Shown: one piece after another, positions 27,419 through 37,228 of the stretch
Position numbering within the stretch: position 1 is the first letter of the stretch
How the letters are laid out: every line of letters starts with the position of its first letter
Assembly: GCF_000970455.1 (NCBI RefSeq)
Contig: NZ_LAJG01000042.1
Span: forward strand, 248,001 to 312,000
Direction: 5' to 3'
Origin: Devosia soli
GTDB lineage: Bacteria; Pseudomonadota; Alphaproteobacteria; Rhizobiales; Devosiaceae
Length of the DNA stretch: 64,000 bases
Made by a program: the position numbers and the translations under genes
Notes under the pieces: model-generated
The model's input: the letters and a program-made list of their open reading frames with translations, nothing else
Told to the model about the DNA's origin: nothing
Databases searched by the model: none

Positions 27419-28837
27419 TCACTGCTCGCTCAAAAGCTTCTGGATCGCCGGCACCAGATCTTCCCGCTTGATCTCGAACTGGCCCGGCCGCGCGGCTTTC
27501 CATTCGGCATTGTCGGTAATGGCTTCTGCGGCCTGCTTGCCGGCGACCAGATCCTTGATTTGCAGGATGCCCTGTTCGCGCTCCTGGCTGCCTTCGATAA
27601 CGACGGCCGGCGCGTTGCGCTTATCGGCATAGGCGACCTGCTTGCCAAAATTCTTGGTGGAGCCGAGGAACATTTCGGCGCGAATCCCGGCTTTCCGCAG
27701 TTCTGAAACCATCGCCTGATAGCGGGCCGTCTGGTCCTTATCCATGACGAGCACGACGACCGGGCCAACGGGCTCTTTAGATCCGAGATTGCCCGTCAGT
27801 TTCAGCGCATTGGCGAGGCGCGAAACACCGATGGAAAAACCCGTCGCCGGAACGGGTTCGCGCCGAAAGCGGGAAACGAGCCCATCATATCGTCCACCGC
27901 CACCAACGGAACCGAAGACCACGTCCTGGCCCTTTTCGTTCTGCACCTTGAAGGTCAGTTCGATTTCGAACACGGGGCCGGTATAGTATTCGAGGCCGCG
28001 GACGACGGATGGGTCGATCTTGATCCGATCAGGACCATAGCCAGCGGCATCGAACAACGTCTGCATGGCGTCAAGTTCGGTGACGCCTTCATTATCGGCC
28101 GGCGGCTTGCCAGCGACATAGTCGAGGACCACGGCGGCCTGTGCATCGGTGAGATCAGCGCCTTTAGTGAAGTCGCCACTCTCGTCCTTGCGGCCCGCAC
28201 CCAGAAGCAGTTTGACGCCTTCTTGGCCGAACTTGTCGAGCTTGTCGACAGCGCGAAGAACGGCGAGCTTCTGCTCGTCTGACGTCACGCCGGCGGCTTC
28301 GAGCACCCCGTCGAGCACCTTGCGGTTGTTGGCCCGGACGACGTACTTCCCCGCCAATCCGAGCGCATCCATGACGTCGGCCATCATCATGCACATCTCG
28401 GCATCGGCCTCAGGGCCGGGCGCGCCGACGGTGTCGGCGTCGAATTGCATGAACTGACGGAAGCGGCCCGGGCCAGGCTTTTCGTTTCGGAACACATAGC
28501 CCTGCCGATAGGAGCGGTAAGGCTTTGGCAGAGTTTCGAAATTCTCGGCGAAATAGCGGGCAAGCGGCGCGGTGAGATCGTAGCGGAGGCTCATCCACTG
28601 CTCGTCGTCATCCTGCAAGGAAAAGACGCCTGCATTGGGTCGGTCGGTATCGGGCAGGAATTTTCCAAGCGTCTCGGTGAGTTCGAGGAGCGGTGTTTCG
28701 ACGGGATCGAAACCGTAGCGCTCATAAACCTTGCGGATGGTCTCGATCATCTGGCCGACGGCGGCGATGTCGCCGGGGGTGCGGTCTTCAAAACCACGCG
28801 GCAAGCGCGGCGCGATGAGCTTGGTCTTTTCGGTCAT
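27419..28837 (-). CDS. hisS: Histidine-tRNA ligase
   Basis: A 472-residue class II synthetase. Motif 2 is near [23 protein letters not shown], and motif 3 is near [14 protein letters not shown]. The histidine-specific [11 protein letters not shown] is present, and the C-terminal anticodon-binding domain lies near [10 protein letters not shown]. The tRNA-His gene is about 3.6 kb away. Alphaproteobacterial HisRS is known to accept a tRNA-His lacking the extra 5' G. Confidence 0.96.
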   Translation of the reverse strand: MTEKTKLIAPRLPRGFEDRTPGDIAAVGQMIETIRKVYERYGFDPVETPLLELTETLGKFLPDTDRPNAGVFSLQDDDEQWMSLRYDLTAPLARYFAENFETLPKPYRSYRQGYVFRNEKPGPGRFRQFMQFDADTVGAPGPEADAEMCMMMADVMDALGLAGKYVVRANNRKVLDGVLEAAGVTSDEQKLAVLRAVDKLDKFGQEGVKLLLGAGRKDESGDFTKGADLTDAQAAVVLDYVAGKPPADNEGVTELDAMQTLFDAAGYGPDRIKIDPSVVRGLEYYTGPVFEIELTFKVQNEKGQDVVFGSVGGGGRYDGLVSRFRREPVPATGFSIGVSRLANALKLTGNLGSKEPVGPVVVLVMDKDQTARYQAMVSELRKAGIRAEMFLGSTKNFGKQVAYADKRNAPAVVIEGSQEREQGILQIKDLVAGKQAAEAITDNAEWKAARPGQFEIKREDLVPAIQKLLSEQ

Positions 28838-28940
28838 GGGAGAGCCTTCACGAAGTCGCGCCGTTCCTAGCGGATCAGGGCACGAGAAACAACTGTCGGG
28901 GCGGGGCGGCAGCCGGGCGGGGCCCGGCTGCCATGGAGGA

Positions 28941-29201
28941 TCAAGACACTCTCCGCCTGGGGCGGTGGGGGATCAGCGCAGCCGTGGGCAGCGAATGCCA
29001 GGCAATGGGTTCTGCAACCGGCGGCAGGCCCACGTCGTCCCGCAAATAGGCCGGCAGTTGGCTTGGAACCCGCGGGCGATGCCACCACGCGCTGAGGGCG
29101 CTGGCGATAACCGGCAGGAGTCCGCGCTGATGCACGGCATCGGCGATGGAGAATTCAAGGCGCAAGATGACATTGCGCTCGGAAAGCACAGTCGAAGACA
29201 T
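28941..29201 (-). CDS. DUF1127-like small protein (86 aa)
   Basis: The ATG at 29201 gives the sensible start [17 protein letters not shown]. The C-terminal part (ALSAWWHRP, then [13 protein letters not shown]) matches the short DUF1127 signature of arginine-rich, stress-related alphaproteobacterial proteins. The function in this strain is unknown. It is upstream of hisS in the same direction, 103 bases away. Confidence 0.7.
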   Translation of the reverse strand: MSSTVLSERNVILRLEFSIADAVHQRGLLPVIASALSAWWHRPRVPSQLPAYLRDDVGLPPVAEPIAWHSLPTAALIPHRPRRRVS

Positions 29202-29669
29202 AGCGATTTTCCGGCAGGTCGAATCCTGCCGGCCTCTTGTTGAAGGGATAAGATGTGTGACCGCGGACGCAATACGACCCGGAATCGACACTTGGCAGTG
29301 GGTTGGACATGTCCGGGACCCGAAGGCCCAGAAGGTTACCGGGTGGCTGGAAAAGCCTTAGGCCGCGTAGTGACCATTACCGGCAAGATGATGCCAATTC
29401 CCCGAGCGGCGGAACAACATGACTTTCATTCAAGTGCCTCCCTCGGTTGGCAATTCGGACTATGAACGCTTAAATCGCGCTTCCGTGATCGGCAAGTGAA
29501 AAGTGAGACAGTCTGTCGCACCCGCTTTAGTGTGGCCGTTTCGCCACAGCCTTTTACGCCGCATTAGCCTTCTTCTCTCGTGCTTTGTTTACCACGCCGG
29601 TTGACGCGGCTTTTGCGGTTGAAAGGGCAAACTCAGGCCTCAACTCGAACGAAACGTGAGCAGAGAGCC
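29202..29669. other. 468-base intergenic region
   Basis: No convincing gene is seen in either direction. A hairpin TGTGGC-CGTTTC-GCCACA lies at 29531-29548 about 120 bases before the L,D-transpeptidase start and might be a regulatory or terminator-like structure. The region separates the DUF1127 gene from the divergent transpeptidase gene. Confidence 0.5.
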
Positions 29670-30293
29670 ATGGCGATGCGTGCATGGGGTCTGGGATTGG
29701 CGACAACGGCCATGATGATGGCATCGGTGGCTTCGGCCGGCGCTGAAACGCGTTTTCAGCCGGGTTGGCGTTATGCGCCGCCGCCGGGAGTGACGATGAG
29801 CACCCAGCGCCCGCGTCACGCACTGGCCTTGCAGGCCGACCCGCGCGTCAATCCGATCTACCTGCGTCAGGTCGTCCCCTACCCGACCGGGGAACGGTCC
29901 GGGACGATCGTCGTCGATACCAGCGCGCATTTTCTCTACTTCGTTCTCGGCGATGGCCGCGCCCTTCGCTATGGCATCGGCGTTGCGCGCGATGGCTTTG
30001 AATGGAGCGGCACCCATCGTGTGTCGCGAAAAGCGGAATGGCCCGGCTGGACGCCGCCGGCCGAAATGCGCGCCCGCCAACCGGGCTTGCCGGCACACAT
30101 GGAGGGCGGTCCGGGCAATCCTCTTGGCGCCCGCGCCCTTTATCTCGGCTCGACGCTCTATCGTATCCACGGCACGACCGAGCCCTGGAGCATCGGACAG
30201 AATGTTTCGTCGGGCTGCATCCGCATGACCAACGAAGACGTGATAGATCTTTACGAGCGCGTACAATTGAAAACGAAAGTGGTGGTTCTTTAG
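29670..30293 (+). CDS. L,D-transpeptidase (YkuD domain)
   Basis: A 207-residue periplasmic enzyme that cross-links peptidoglycan 3-3 or attaches proteins. Residues 1-26 are a signal peptide (MMMASVASAGA). The YkuD domain is shown by GTIVVDTSAHFLYFVLGDG, the HGTTEPWSIG motif and the catalytic Cys in SSGCIRM. A Gly/Pro-rich linker precedes the domain. The ATG at 29670 is chosen because it starts the signal peptide. Confidence 0.93.
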   Translation: MAMRAWGLGLATTAMMMASVASAGAETRFQPGWRYAPPPGVTMSTQRPRHALALQADPRVNPIYLRQVVPYPTGERSGTIVVDTSAHFLYFVLGDGRALRYGIGVARDGFEWSGTHRVSRKAEWPGWTPPAEMRARQPGLPAHMEGGPGNPLGARALYLGSTLYRIHGTTEPWSIGQNVSSGCIRMTNEDVIDLYERVQLKTKVVVL

Positions 30294-30343
30294 CAAGGAT
30301 TTGACGGCAAAATTGTCGGCGCCCGTCTGAGGGGAGCTTGCGA

Positions 30344-32398
30344 TTGACCTCGAAAACCACGACTGGCCGGCTGCTCCGGCGTTTCTTGCGGGACGATCGC
30401 GGCGCCTTTGCGCTGATGTTCGGCGTGATGGCCATCGTGCTGATCGCGCTCGGCGGCGCCGTGGTCGACTATGTGGCGATGGAACAGGGGCGCAATCGCG
30501 CGCAGGTCGCGCTCGATGCGGCCGCGCTCGCGCTGCAACCAAAAATCTTTGAAAGCAATTTCAGCGAATCTGAAGTCCAGAACCTCGCCCAGGCCTTCCT
30601 CAGCGAGCGCATGGGCAATGACAAACTCGGCGCCAAGATCATTGCGACCAAGGGCAACCCCAATGACGGGTCGCTCTATTTCGAAGCCCATATCGATGTG
30701 CCAACGAGCTTTGTGTCGCTTGTCGGCGTCAACACCCTCAGCGCCAATGTCGAATCCAAGGCGACACGCGAAAAGCTGGCGCTCGAAGTCGTCATGGTGC
30801 TCGACAATTCCGGCTCAATGGCCAGCGAAAGCCGCATGACCAATCTGGTCGACGCGGCCAAGTGCGCAACCTATATCCTGATGTATTCCGAAGTTCAGGA
30901 TAAGCCTGGCAACAGCAATACGTGCATCCCCACAGCCAGCGCTGAACTCGTCAAGAACGTGCGCGTGGGCATCGTGCCCTTCACCATGTTCGTCAATGTC
31001 GGCGCCAACAATGCCAACGCCACCTGGATGGACAAGACCGGGGCCTCCTCAACCCACTTCGACAATTTCGACAATGACGACGATGAAAGCCGTCTCGTGC
31101 TGAGCTCGGGCTCTTATACTTTCCCAACCCGGCAGAGCCTCTTTGCCGCGACGGGCCAGGCCTGGCGCGGCTGTGTCGATGCGCGGCCGCACACCAAGAG
31201 CGGCACGCTGTCGACCGAATATCTCGACACCGACGACACAACGCCCACGTCCGGAGACACGCTCTTCGTGCCACAATTTGCGCCCGATCTGCCGTCCGGG
31301 ACCGGCGGGAACAACTATATCAACAATACGACGGCGATCGTGAGCTCGAGCTATCTTAACAATATTGGTTGGACCACGGCCAATGCCGACAGTCCGGCGA
31401 TCTGCGACCGGCCGGCGCAGGGGGCAACCAAATGCACGATCGAAGAACAGAGAACCAAGTCAAACGGTAACTGGGGCAACCCTTACCTGACCAAGGGGGT
31501 AGTGGACACCGCGTCGCCGATCAATTTCGTCAGCAACGCCCTCTACAACAAAGCCTTCTACGGCGCGCTGCCACCGAGCTGTGCCTGCCGAAATCCAACC
31601 TATGGCAGTTGGGAATCTGTGAATGGGAGCACTTCGCAGCAGAAGCGCACCGGCACCTGCGCGAGCTTCGTTCCCTTTGGCTTGTCCACTCGTGAACTGC
31701 AGGAGCGGGTATGCAAGTATCAGCAGACGATTGGCAGTCAGGGCTTTTCGAGCGGCCCAAATGCCGATTGTACACGTACCTCGATCCTGCCGCTGACCAG
31801 CGACATCAAGAAGGTCATCGACACCATCGAGAGCATGGTGGCCGAAGGCGGCACCAATATCCATGAAGGCACGGTCTGGGGCTATCGCGTCTTGACGCCC
31901 GGCTCACCCTTTACCGAGGGCGGCAGCAGCACGGACAAATCGATCAGCAAGGTGCTGATCATCATGACCGACGGCGAGAATACCGATTACAATCTCTCGA
32001 ACTATTGCAACAGCGCCATGCGGGACCTCAACGGCAAGTGCTACAACACGGCCTACGGTTTCCCATACAATTCCCAAAATACCAGCAGTGGCTCGACCAG
32101 TAGCGGCAACATCAACCGCCTGGGGCCGATGGGAACGTCGAATGCCAATCTCGTCACCCAAATGAACGAGCGCACGGCGCAGACTTGCGCCAATGCCAAG
32201 GCGGCAGGCATTCGCGTTTACACGATCGGCCTTGCGACCGATAAGGTCTCACAAAGCTCGCAAAGCGTCGTCGAGGCGATGCTCAGCGATTGTGCCAGCA
32301 ATGCCGGCAACGCGCGCCTGCCCAAGAAATCGAGCGAACTTCGGGATGTGTTCGAGTCGATTGCCAACGAACTCTCCGCTCTGCGCCTTGCGATTTGA
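30344..32398 (+). CDS. TadG-like protein with von Willebrand A domain
   Basis: A 684-residue protein starting at TTG 30344, seven bases after GAGGGGAG (a TTG at 30338 is also in frame). A TadE/TadG-type N-terminal helix (residues 22-47, ALMFGVMAIVLIALGGAVVD) anchors it. A VWA domain follows with MIDAS DNSGS near residue 155 and TDGENTD near 545. A long Ser/Thr/Asn-rich insertion with several Cys (SCACRN, KCTIEEQ) lies inside the VWA domain. Such proteins belong to Flp pilus (Tad) assembly or surface adhesion. No other tad genes are in the window. Confidence 0.85.
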   Translation: MTSKTTTGRLLRRFLRDDRGAFALMFGVMAIVLIALGGAVVDYVAMEQGRNRAQVALDAAALALQPKIFESNFSESEVQNLAQAFLSERMGNDKLGAKIIATKGNPNDGSLYFEAHIDVPTSFVSLVGVNTLSANVESKATREKLALEVVMVLDNSGSMASESRMTNLVDAAKCATYILMYSEVQDKPGNSNTCIPTASAELVKNVRVGIVPFTMFVNVGANNANATWMDKTGASSTHFDNFDNDDDESRLVLSSGSYTFPTRQSLFAATGQAWRGCVDARPHTKSGTLSTEYLDTDDTTPTSGDTLFVPQFAPDLPSGTGGNNYINNTTAIVSSSYLNNIGWTTANADSPAICDRPAQGATKCTIEEQRTKSNGNWGNPYLTKGVVDTASPINFVSNALYNKAFYGALPPSCACRNPTYGSWESVNGSTSQQKRTGTCASFVPFGLSTRELQERVCKYQQTIGSQGFSSGPNADCTRTSILPLTSDIKKVIDTIESMVAEGGTNIHEGTVWGYRVLTPGSPFTEGGSSTDKSISKVLIIMTDGENTDYNLSNYCNSAMRDLNGKCYNTAYGFPYNSQNTSSGSTSSGNINRLGPMGTSNANLVTQMNERTAQTCANAKAAGIRVYTIGLATDKVSQSSQSVVEAMLSDCASNAGNARLPKKSSELRDVFESIANELSALRLAI

Positions 32399-32451
32399 CC
32401 GCTCGCGCAAAATTGCGCGAGGACCACAACAGCAACAAGATTGTCTGGGAG

Positions 32452-32528
32452 TGGTACCGCCTCTCCGGATTGAACGGAGGACCTCTAGATCCACAATCTA
32501 GCGCTCTAACCAACTGAGCTAAGGCGGC
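32452..32528 (-). tRNA. tRNA-His (anticodon GTG)
   Basis: The reverse complement folds into a full cloverleaf: acceptor GCCGCCT / AGGCGGT, D arm GCTC...GAGC, anticodon stem CTAGA / TCTAG with GTG in the loop TTGTGGA, T arm CTCCG / CGGAG with TTCAATC, discriminator A and an encoded CCA. The base before position 1 is T, so no extra 5' G is encoded; the first pair is G-T. This is the alphaproteobacterial form of tRNA-His. Confidence 0.97.
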
Positions 32529-32831
32529 ATATCAGCGCGCGGCACATAGGCGCCGGCCGAAAACGGGCGGAACATAGGTCGAGATCGTCACAATGACAAG
32601 CACCGATTTTGGTCCTGTGGACAGTTGTCGGAAGTCGGCCCCGACGCACAAATTCACGTGCTCGTGACCATTCCTTAGGACCTCGCGTTTAACCATGGTC
32701 GCGATTGAGCAACCGATAGGCACGCCTCAGGCTGGATTCGTTCCGAGGGGCGCGATAATAAGAACACTTAAAGAACCTTTTAAAATTGTGCTGAACTGGC
32801 ACAGTGGGACAAGAGCCTGAACACGTCGACG
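32529..32831. other. 303-base gap between tRNA-His and the kinase-like gene
   Basis: No gene is seen. The region is less GC-rich near its right end, as expected for a promoter, and contains TTAA-N8-TTAA at 32768-32783, close to but not matching the CtrA pattern (TTAA-N7-TTAA). Promoters for the tRNA (leftwards) and the kinase-like gene are expected here. Confidence 0.4.
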
Positions 32832-35510
32832 ATGAATGCCGACTGGACCACATTGCCGAACGCCCGACGGGTGCTGCAGCATGCGCAAGATGCGCGGCCG
32901 GCTTGGCTATGGTCGCAAGACGGACAGAACCTGCTCTGGTCCAATCCCGCCGCTACGCTATTTCTTGCCAAGCTCAAGAAAAGCGGTCTGAAGCTCGCGC
33001 CTCTCGCGGTGCCGCTCAAGGGGCAGGTGGCACGCACCATTCGCCTCGGCTCCCTCGGCCGCACGAGCCTAGCCCGCATCCAGTTTACCGCCGGCGACAA
33101 GCCCGCCTCGGCGACATGCGCAACGACCCCGCTGGCCTGGATCGATAACGAGCCCTGCCTTCTCATTGTCGGCGTCGACCCGATCGAAGCCGAGATCATT
33201 GCCGCCTATGAGGCCGGGCTGCGTCAGGCAGATGACATGGGAGACCGGCAGCCGACGGACGCGCTTCCGCCCGAAACAGTGAGCGCGGACATGCCGTCCG
33301 AAACTCTCGGCGAGGATGAGGCTGCTCGAGAGGCGCCCGTTGAGGAACCTCAGCCGCCTGCGCCAGATCAAACTCCGAGCAGCGATATCCGCGAGCCCTT
33401 GGCGGTCGACGCCGACCATGAACGGGAAGCCGAGGCGCCTGCCCCGGTTGCGGCCGCCATCGGTGGCGACGACAGCTATTCGCGCGAATTGCACAACTGG
33501 CAGGATGCGGATCCCGAAAGCGTTTACGGGGCGCGGGGCGAGGCAGAGAATCAGCGCATATTTGAAGACCGGCCAGCTTCGGAAACGGCCGATTGGGCGG
33601 AGCCCGAGTTGACGCTCGAAATCGCCTCACCGGCTGAAAGCGTCGAAGCCGCGCCTGCTGAAGAAGCTGAAGACCGACCGCTCTTTCGCAGCCTCAGCCA
33701 ATTGGTCGATCGACTGGCGGCTGACGACAATCTTTTCAGCCCGCTCAATAGTGCCGACGATGCCATCCCTTCAGCACCAGCAGAAGAGCAGCCGGAATCC
33801 CCGCCGCAGCTTTTCAAGATCACCGGACGCGGCTTCGTCGCCTCAGTCCAACCAGCACCGGAGGTGACGGAAACAGAGGCATCACCTGTTGCCGACGACA
33901 CGCTGTTTCCGCCTGGCTCGCCCGACCTGCCGCTTGCGACTGACGAGCCGGTGCCGGATCCGGACCTTGTCGAGCGCGTGTCGCGCTACAATTTCGACGA
34001 GCTTTCGCGCATTCTCAACGATCGCGTTGGCCTTGGCGATCGCAGCCAGGGGCCGACAAGCGTTCCAGCCGTGCGCCCAGCCCCCGCCGAATCCAACGGT
34101 GGATCACTGGTCAATCTCGGCGGCGAAACGCTTGTCCTCAATCGCCTTCCGCTCGGCATTCTGGTCTTCCGGGACCAGCAGATTCTTTTCGCCAATCGCG
34201 CCATCACCGAAATGGTCGGCTATGACTCCGTCGAGGCTTTGCGCCAGGCCGGGCTGGCGGCCGTTTTCCCCGCGAGCAATGGGGAACAGGATGCCGGGCC
34301 CGTCAATCATCTGGTTCAGCGCGACGGAACGCTCGTGCCGGTGACGGCGCGGTTGCAGTCGACCTCCTGGCAGGGGCGCCCCGCCCTGATGCTGTCGGCG
34401 AGCGCCACCGAAGTGCGCACCGGGCATGAAGACGCCGTTCGCGCCTTTGCCCAGACCTTTGCCGATCTTCGAGGCGATGGGTTCATCGAGGCCAGCCGTT
34501 CAGGCGTCGTCCGCCTGACCAATGCGCCGGCCAATGCCGCACTCGGCGCCGGCTCCAGCATTCTGGGCAAACCGCTTTCGGCGCTGACATCGCCCGAGGA
34601 CGCAATCGCGCTTCGCGCTTTCCTCGAGCGCCCGGCGCGCTTTGCCGAAACTGAACGCCCCTCGATCATCCTGCAGTCGCAGGACAGCAAGTCCGAGATC
34701 GTGCTTTTTGCACAGGGCCAGGCAGGGGTGGTTACCGGCTACTTCGCGCTTGTGCGCCAGCGCAGCATCCCGCAGCGCCGCACGCTCGGGGCGCCCGACG
34801 CCGATCCTGCGCTTCTGGCGCGCATCAGCCGCGGCGTGCGCCGGCCGCTCAATACCATTATCGGCTTTGCCGAACTGCTGCGCGGCAAGGCCTTTGGCGA
34901 CCTCGGCGATGAGCGCTATGTCGCCTATGCCGAGGATATCGCCGCAGCCGGCAATGATATCGCGGCGCTCGTCGATGAACTCGAAGATTATGCCCGGCTG
35001 CGCGAGGGCAAATACCTCGCCGAACGCGCCAGCCTCGATCTCACGGCGCTTCTAGAAACCTGCGTCCTGCGCATTCGCAACCAGGCAAATGCAGGCCGTG
35101 TCATCGTCCGCAGCGCCATTTCCGAAACCTTGCCCCGCGTCACCGCCGATCGTGCTTCGCTCACGCAGGCCGTGCTCAATCTTCTTGCCAGCGCCATCGA
35201 CCAGAGCCCTGTCGGCAGCACGGTGGTGATTTCGGCCCAGCGGCTCGATGACGGCGGCATCGCCATCCATGTGCGCGACAATTCCAGCCATGCGGTGGAC
35301 ATGGCCGAGCGTTTCGTCGTTTTCCGCGATGGCGTCAGCAAGACGGGACAGGCGCTGGCGCCCGTTCGCTCCAGCGTTGGCCTGGCGCTGACCCGCTCGC
35401 TCCTTGCCGTCAATACCGTCTCTTTGTCGGTCGACCCGGCTGGTGAAAGCGGCGTCCTCTTCACCCTGCGCATCCCGGCAGATCTGGTCGATATGGCGCC
35501 ATCAGCCTGA
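32832..35510 (+). CDS. PAS-domain histidine-kinase-like protein lacking the phospho-acceptor His
   Basis: An 892-residue cytosolic protein. The N-terminal 110 residues may be a degenerate PAS, 115-420 are acidic and disordered, and about 425-530 are a PAS domain (LPLGILVFRDQQILFANRAI). The last 230 residues resemble HisKA plus ATPase domains. The H-box, normally S-H-E-x-R-x-P-L, reads ISRGVRRPLN, with Arg667 in place of His. The N-box reads NLLASA (the second Asn is Ser787), the G1 box reads DNSSH instead of D-x-G-x-G, and the G2 box reads SSVGLAL. Neither phosphorylation nor ATP binding looks intact, so it is a likely pseudo-kinase. Known parallels such as DivL keep other residues. No response regulator is adjacent. 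Confidence 0.8.
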   Translation: MNADWTTLPNARRVLQHAQDARPAWLWSQDGQNLLWSNPAATLFLAKLKKSGLKLAPLAVPLKGQVARTIRLGSLGRTSLARIQFTAGDKPASATCATTPLAWIDNEPCLLIVGVDPIEAEIIAAYEAGLRQADDMGDRQPTDALPPETVSADMPSETLGEDEAAREAPVEEPQPPAPDQTPSSDIREPLAVDADHEREAEAPAPVAAAIGGDDSYSRELHNWQDADPESVYGARGEAENQRIFEDRPASETADWAEPELTLEIASPAESVEAAPAEEAEDRPLFRSLSQLVDRLAADDNLFSPLNSADDAIPSAPAEEQPESPPQLFKITGRGFVASVQPAPEVTETEASPVADDTLFPPGSPDLPLATDEPVPDPDLVERVSRYNFDELSRILNDRVGLGDRSQGPTSVPAVRPAPAESNGGSLVNLGGETLVLNRLPLGILVFRDQQILFANRAITEMVGYDSVEALRQAGLAAVFPASNGEQDAGPVNHLVQRDGTLVPVTARLQSTSWQGRPALMLSASATEVRTGHEDAVRAFAQTFADLRGDGFIEASRSGVVRLTNAPANAALGAGSSILGKPLSALTSPEDAIALRAFLERPARFAETERPSIILQSQDSKSEIVLFAQGQAGVVTGYFALVRQRSIPQRRTLGAPDADPALLARISRGVRRPLNTIIGFAELLRGKAFGDLGDERYVAYAEDIAAAGNDIAALVDELEDYARLREGKYLAERASLDLTALLETCVLRIRNQANAGRVIVRSAISETLPRVTADRASLTQAVLNLLASAIDQSPVGSTVVISAQRLDDGGIAIHVRDNSSHAVDMAERFVVFRDGVSKTGQALAPVRSSVGLALTRSLLAVNTVSLSVDPAGESGVLFTLRIPADLVDMAPSA

Positions 35511-35677
35511 CCGCGGCGTACGGCCCGTGCCCCACAAGGCGGCCTCTGCGGACGATCTTCCTAAGCCTATGTTACCGGGGCGAAAACTTTAGCACCTTTG
35601 GTGGGGTGTACCGGAACGCAAGTTTGCCTATACCTAGCCGGGAGGCGCGGAGCCGCGCCGACTTCTGGGAGACCGTT

Positions 35678-37156
35678 ATGAGAGTGACCAAGTCCATTGC
35701 GCTGGCCAGTGCCGGTTTGCTTTTGGCCACCAGCCTGGCTTTCGCGCAATCCACCGAGATTCGCGTGGGCGCCCCGCTTGAGCCACCAGCCCTCGATCCG
35801 ACCGCCGGCGCTGCCGAGGCCATCGACGTCGTCGTCTACCAGAACGTCTTCGAAGGCCTCACCCGCATCGACCAGGATGGCGCGGTGCAGCCGGGTCTCG
35901 CGTCCGAATGGACCATCAGCGACGATGGCCTGACATACCGCTTCACCCTCCATAACGGAGTGACCTTTCACGACGGCACCAGCTTTGATGCCGAAGACGT
36001 CAAGTTCACTTTTGATCGTATTCTCGCAGACGATAGCGTCAATGCCCAGAAGGCGCTCTACGAGGCCATCTCGGCCATTACTGTCATCGATCCGCTGACT
36101 ATCGAGTTCAAGCTGTCGCGCCCCGATGGGCTCTTCCTCTTCAATATCGGCCGTGGCGACGCGGTGATCGTCGCCACGGAAAGCGCCGCCAATAACGGCA
36201 CTGACCCGATCGGCACCGGCCCCTTTGCCTTCGTGCAGTGGGATCGCGGCAGCCGCGTCATTCTCGAGCAATACGGCCCATATTGGGGTGAAAAGCCTGC
36301 CCTGACCAAGGCGACCTATGTGTTCATCGGCGATACCACGACGATGACCAATGCCCTTCTCGCCGGCGACATCGACGGCACCTACAATTTTGCTGCCGAA
36401 GCGCTGCCAATTTTCCAATCCAACCCGCAATTCAAGGTTGTCGTCGGCACGACCGAGGGCGAGACGATCCTTTCGACCAACAACGCCAGGCCGCCCTTCG
36501 ACAAGCTCGCCGTACGCCAGGCAATGGCGCATGCGATCGACCGCCAGGAGATCATCGATGGCGCGACTTATGGTTATGGGGTGCCGATCGGCAGCCACTT
36601 CGCGCCGCACAATCCTTATTATATCGACCTGACCAACACCTATCCCCATGACATTGAAAAGGCCAAGGCACTGCTCGCCGAAGCCGGCTATCCCGATGGC
36701 TTTTCAGCCACGCTGAAGCTGCCGCCGGTCAACTATGCGCGCGCTTCCGGGCAGATCATTGCCAGCGAATTCGCCAAGGTCGGCATCAAGCTCGAGCTGA
36801 TCAATATGGAATGGGCGCAGTGGCTCGAAGATGTCTTTGCCAACAAGGACTTCGATCTCACCATCATCAGCCATGTCGAGCCCTTCGACATTGGCATCTA
36901 TGCCAATCCCGATTACTACTTCGGCTACAACAACCCTGAGTTCCAGGCCCTCAACGAGACGCTCAATGCCACGACCGACGAGGCCAAGCGCAAGGAACTG
37001 GCCCAGGAAATGCAGACCATCATCGCCAAGGACGCGGTCAACGGCTATCTCTTCGAACTCGCCCAGACCGGCGTCTGGAACGCCAAGCTCGAAGGCATGT
37101 GGCAGAACGCGCCCGTCGAAGGCGTGGTGCTGCGCGACATTCATTGGGTTGAATAG
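35678..37156 (+). CDS. ABC transporter periplasmic binding protein, peptide/opine/nickel type (SBP_bac_5)
   Basis: A 492-residue cluster C receptor (DppA/OppA-like) that captures a peptide or similar solute. Residues 1-23 are a signal peptide (ATSLAFA). The family features NVFEGLTRIDQDG, GLTYRFTLHNGVTFHDG and PIGTGPF are present. The ATG at 35678 is preferred, with GGGAGA six bases upstream. It is the first gene of a complete importer (binding protein, two permeases, fused ATPases). The substrate is not predictable. Confidence 0.93.
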   Translation: MRVTKSIALASAGLLLATSLAFAQSTEIRVGAPLEPPALDPTAGAAEAIDVVVYQNVFEGLTRIDQDGAVQPGLASEWTISDDGLTYRFTLHNGVTFHDGTSFDAEDVKFTFDRILADDSVNAQKALYEAISAITVIDPLTIEFKLSRPDGLFLFNIGRGDAVIVATESAANNGTDPIGTGPFAFVQWDRGSRVILEQYGPYWGEKPALTKATYVFIGDTTTMTNALLAGDIDGTYNFAAEALPIFQSNPQFKVVVGTTEGETILSTNNARPPFDKLAVRQAMAHAIDRQEIIDGATYGYGVPIGSHFAPHNPYYIDLTNTYPHDIEKAKALLAEAGYPDGFSATLKLPPVNYARASGQIIASEFAKVGIKLELINMEWAQWLEDVFANKDFDLTIISHVEPFDIGIYANPDYYFGYNNPEFQALNETLNATTDEAKRKELAQEMQTIIAKDAVNGYLFELAQTGVWNAKLEGMWQNAPVEGVVLRDIHWVE

Positions 37157-37185
37157 CGCTTCCTCTCGTGACACCCGCAACTTAA

Positions 37186-37206
37186 CCTCCCCCGATTTGG
37201 GGGAGG
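37186..37206 (+). promoter_or_regulatory. Hairpin overlapping the ribosome site between binding protein and permease
   Basis: CCTCCCCC, five bases, GGGGGAGG is a perfect eight-base stem-loop. Its 3' arm GGGGGAGG (37199-37206) is also the best Shine-Dalgarno for the ATG at 37211. It could reduce permease translation relative to the binding protein, or act as an RNA-end stabiliser. The stem resembles repeat family B. Confidence 0.55.
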
Positions 37207-37228
37207 TCGGATGTGGGACCTTACGCCG

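Noticed and set aside
29253..29465. A 70-codon open frame in the gap before the L,D-transpeptidase
   Set aside because: No ribosome site, no domain and atypical composition.
32768..32783. TTAA-N8-TTAA before the kinase-like gene as a CtrA box
   Set aside because: CtrA boxes need seven bases between the TTAA elements. Eight does not fit.
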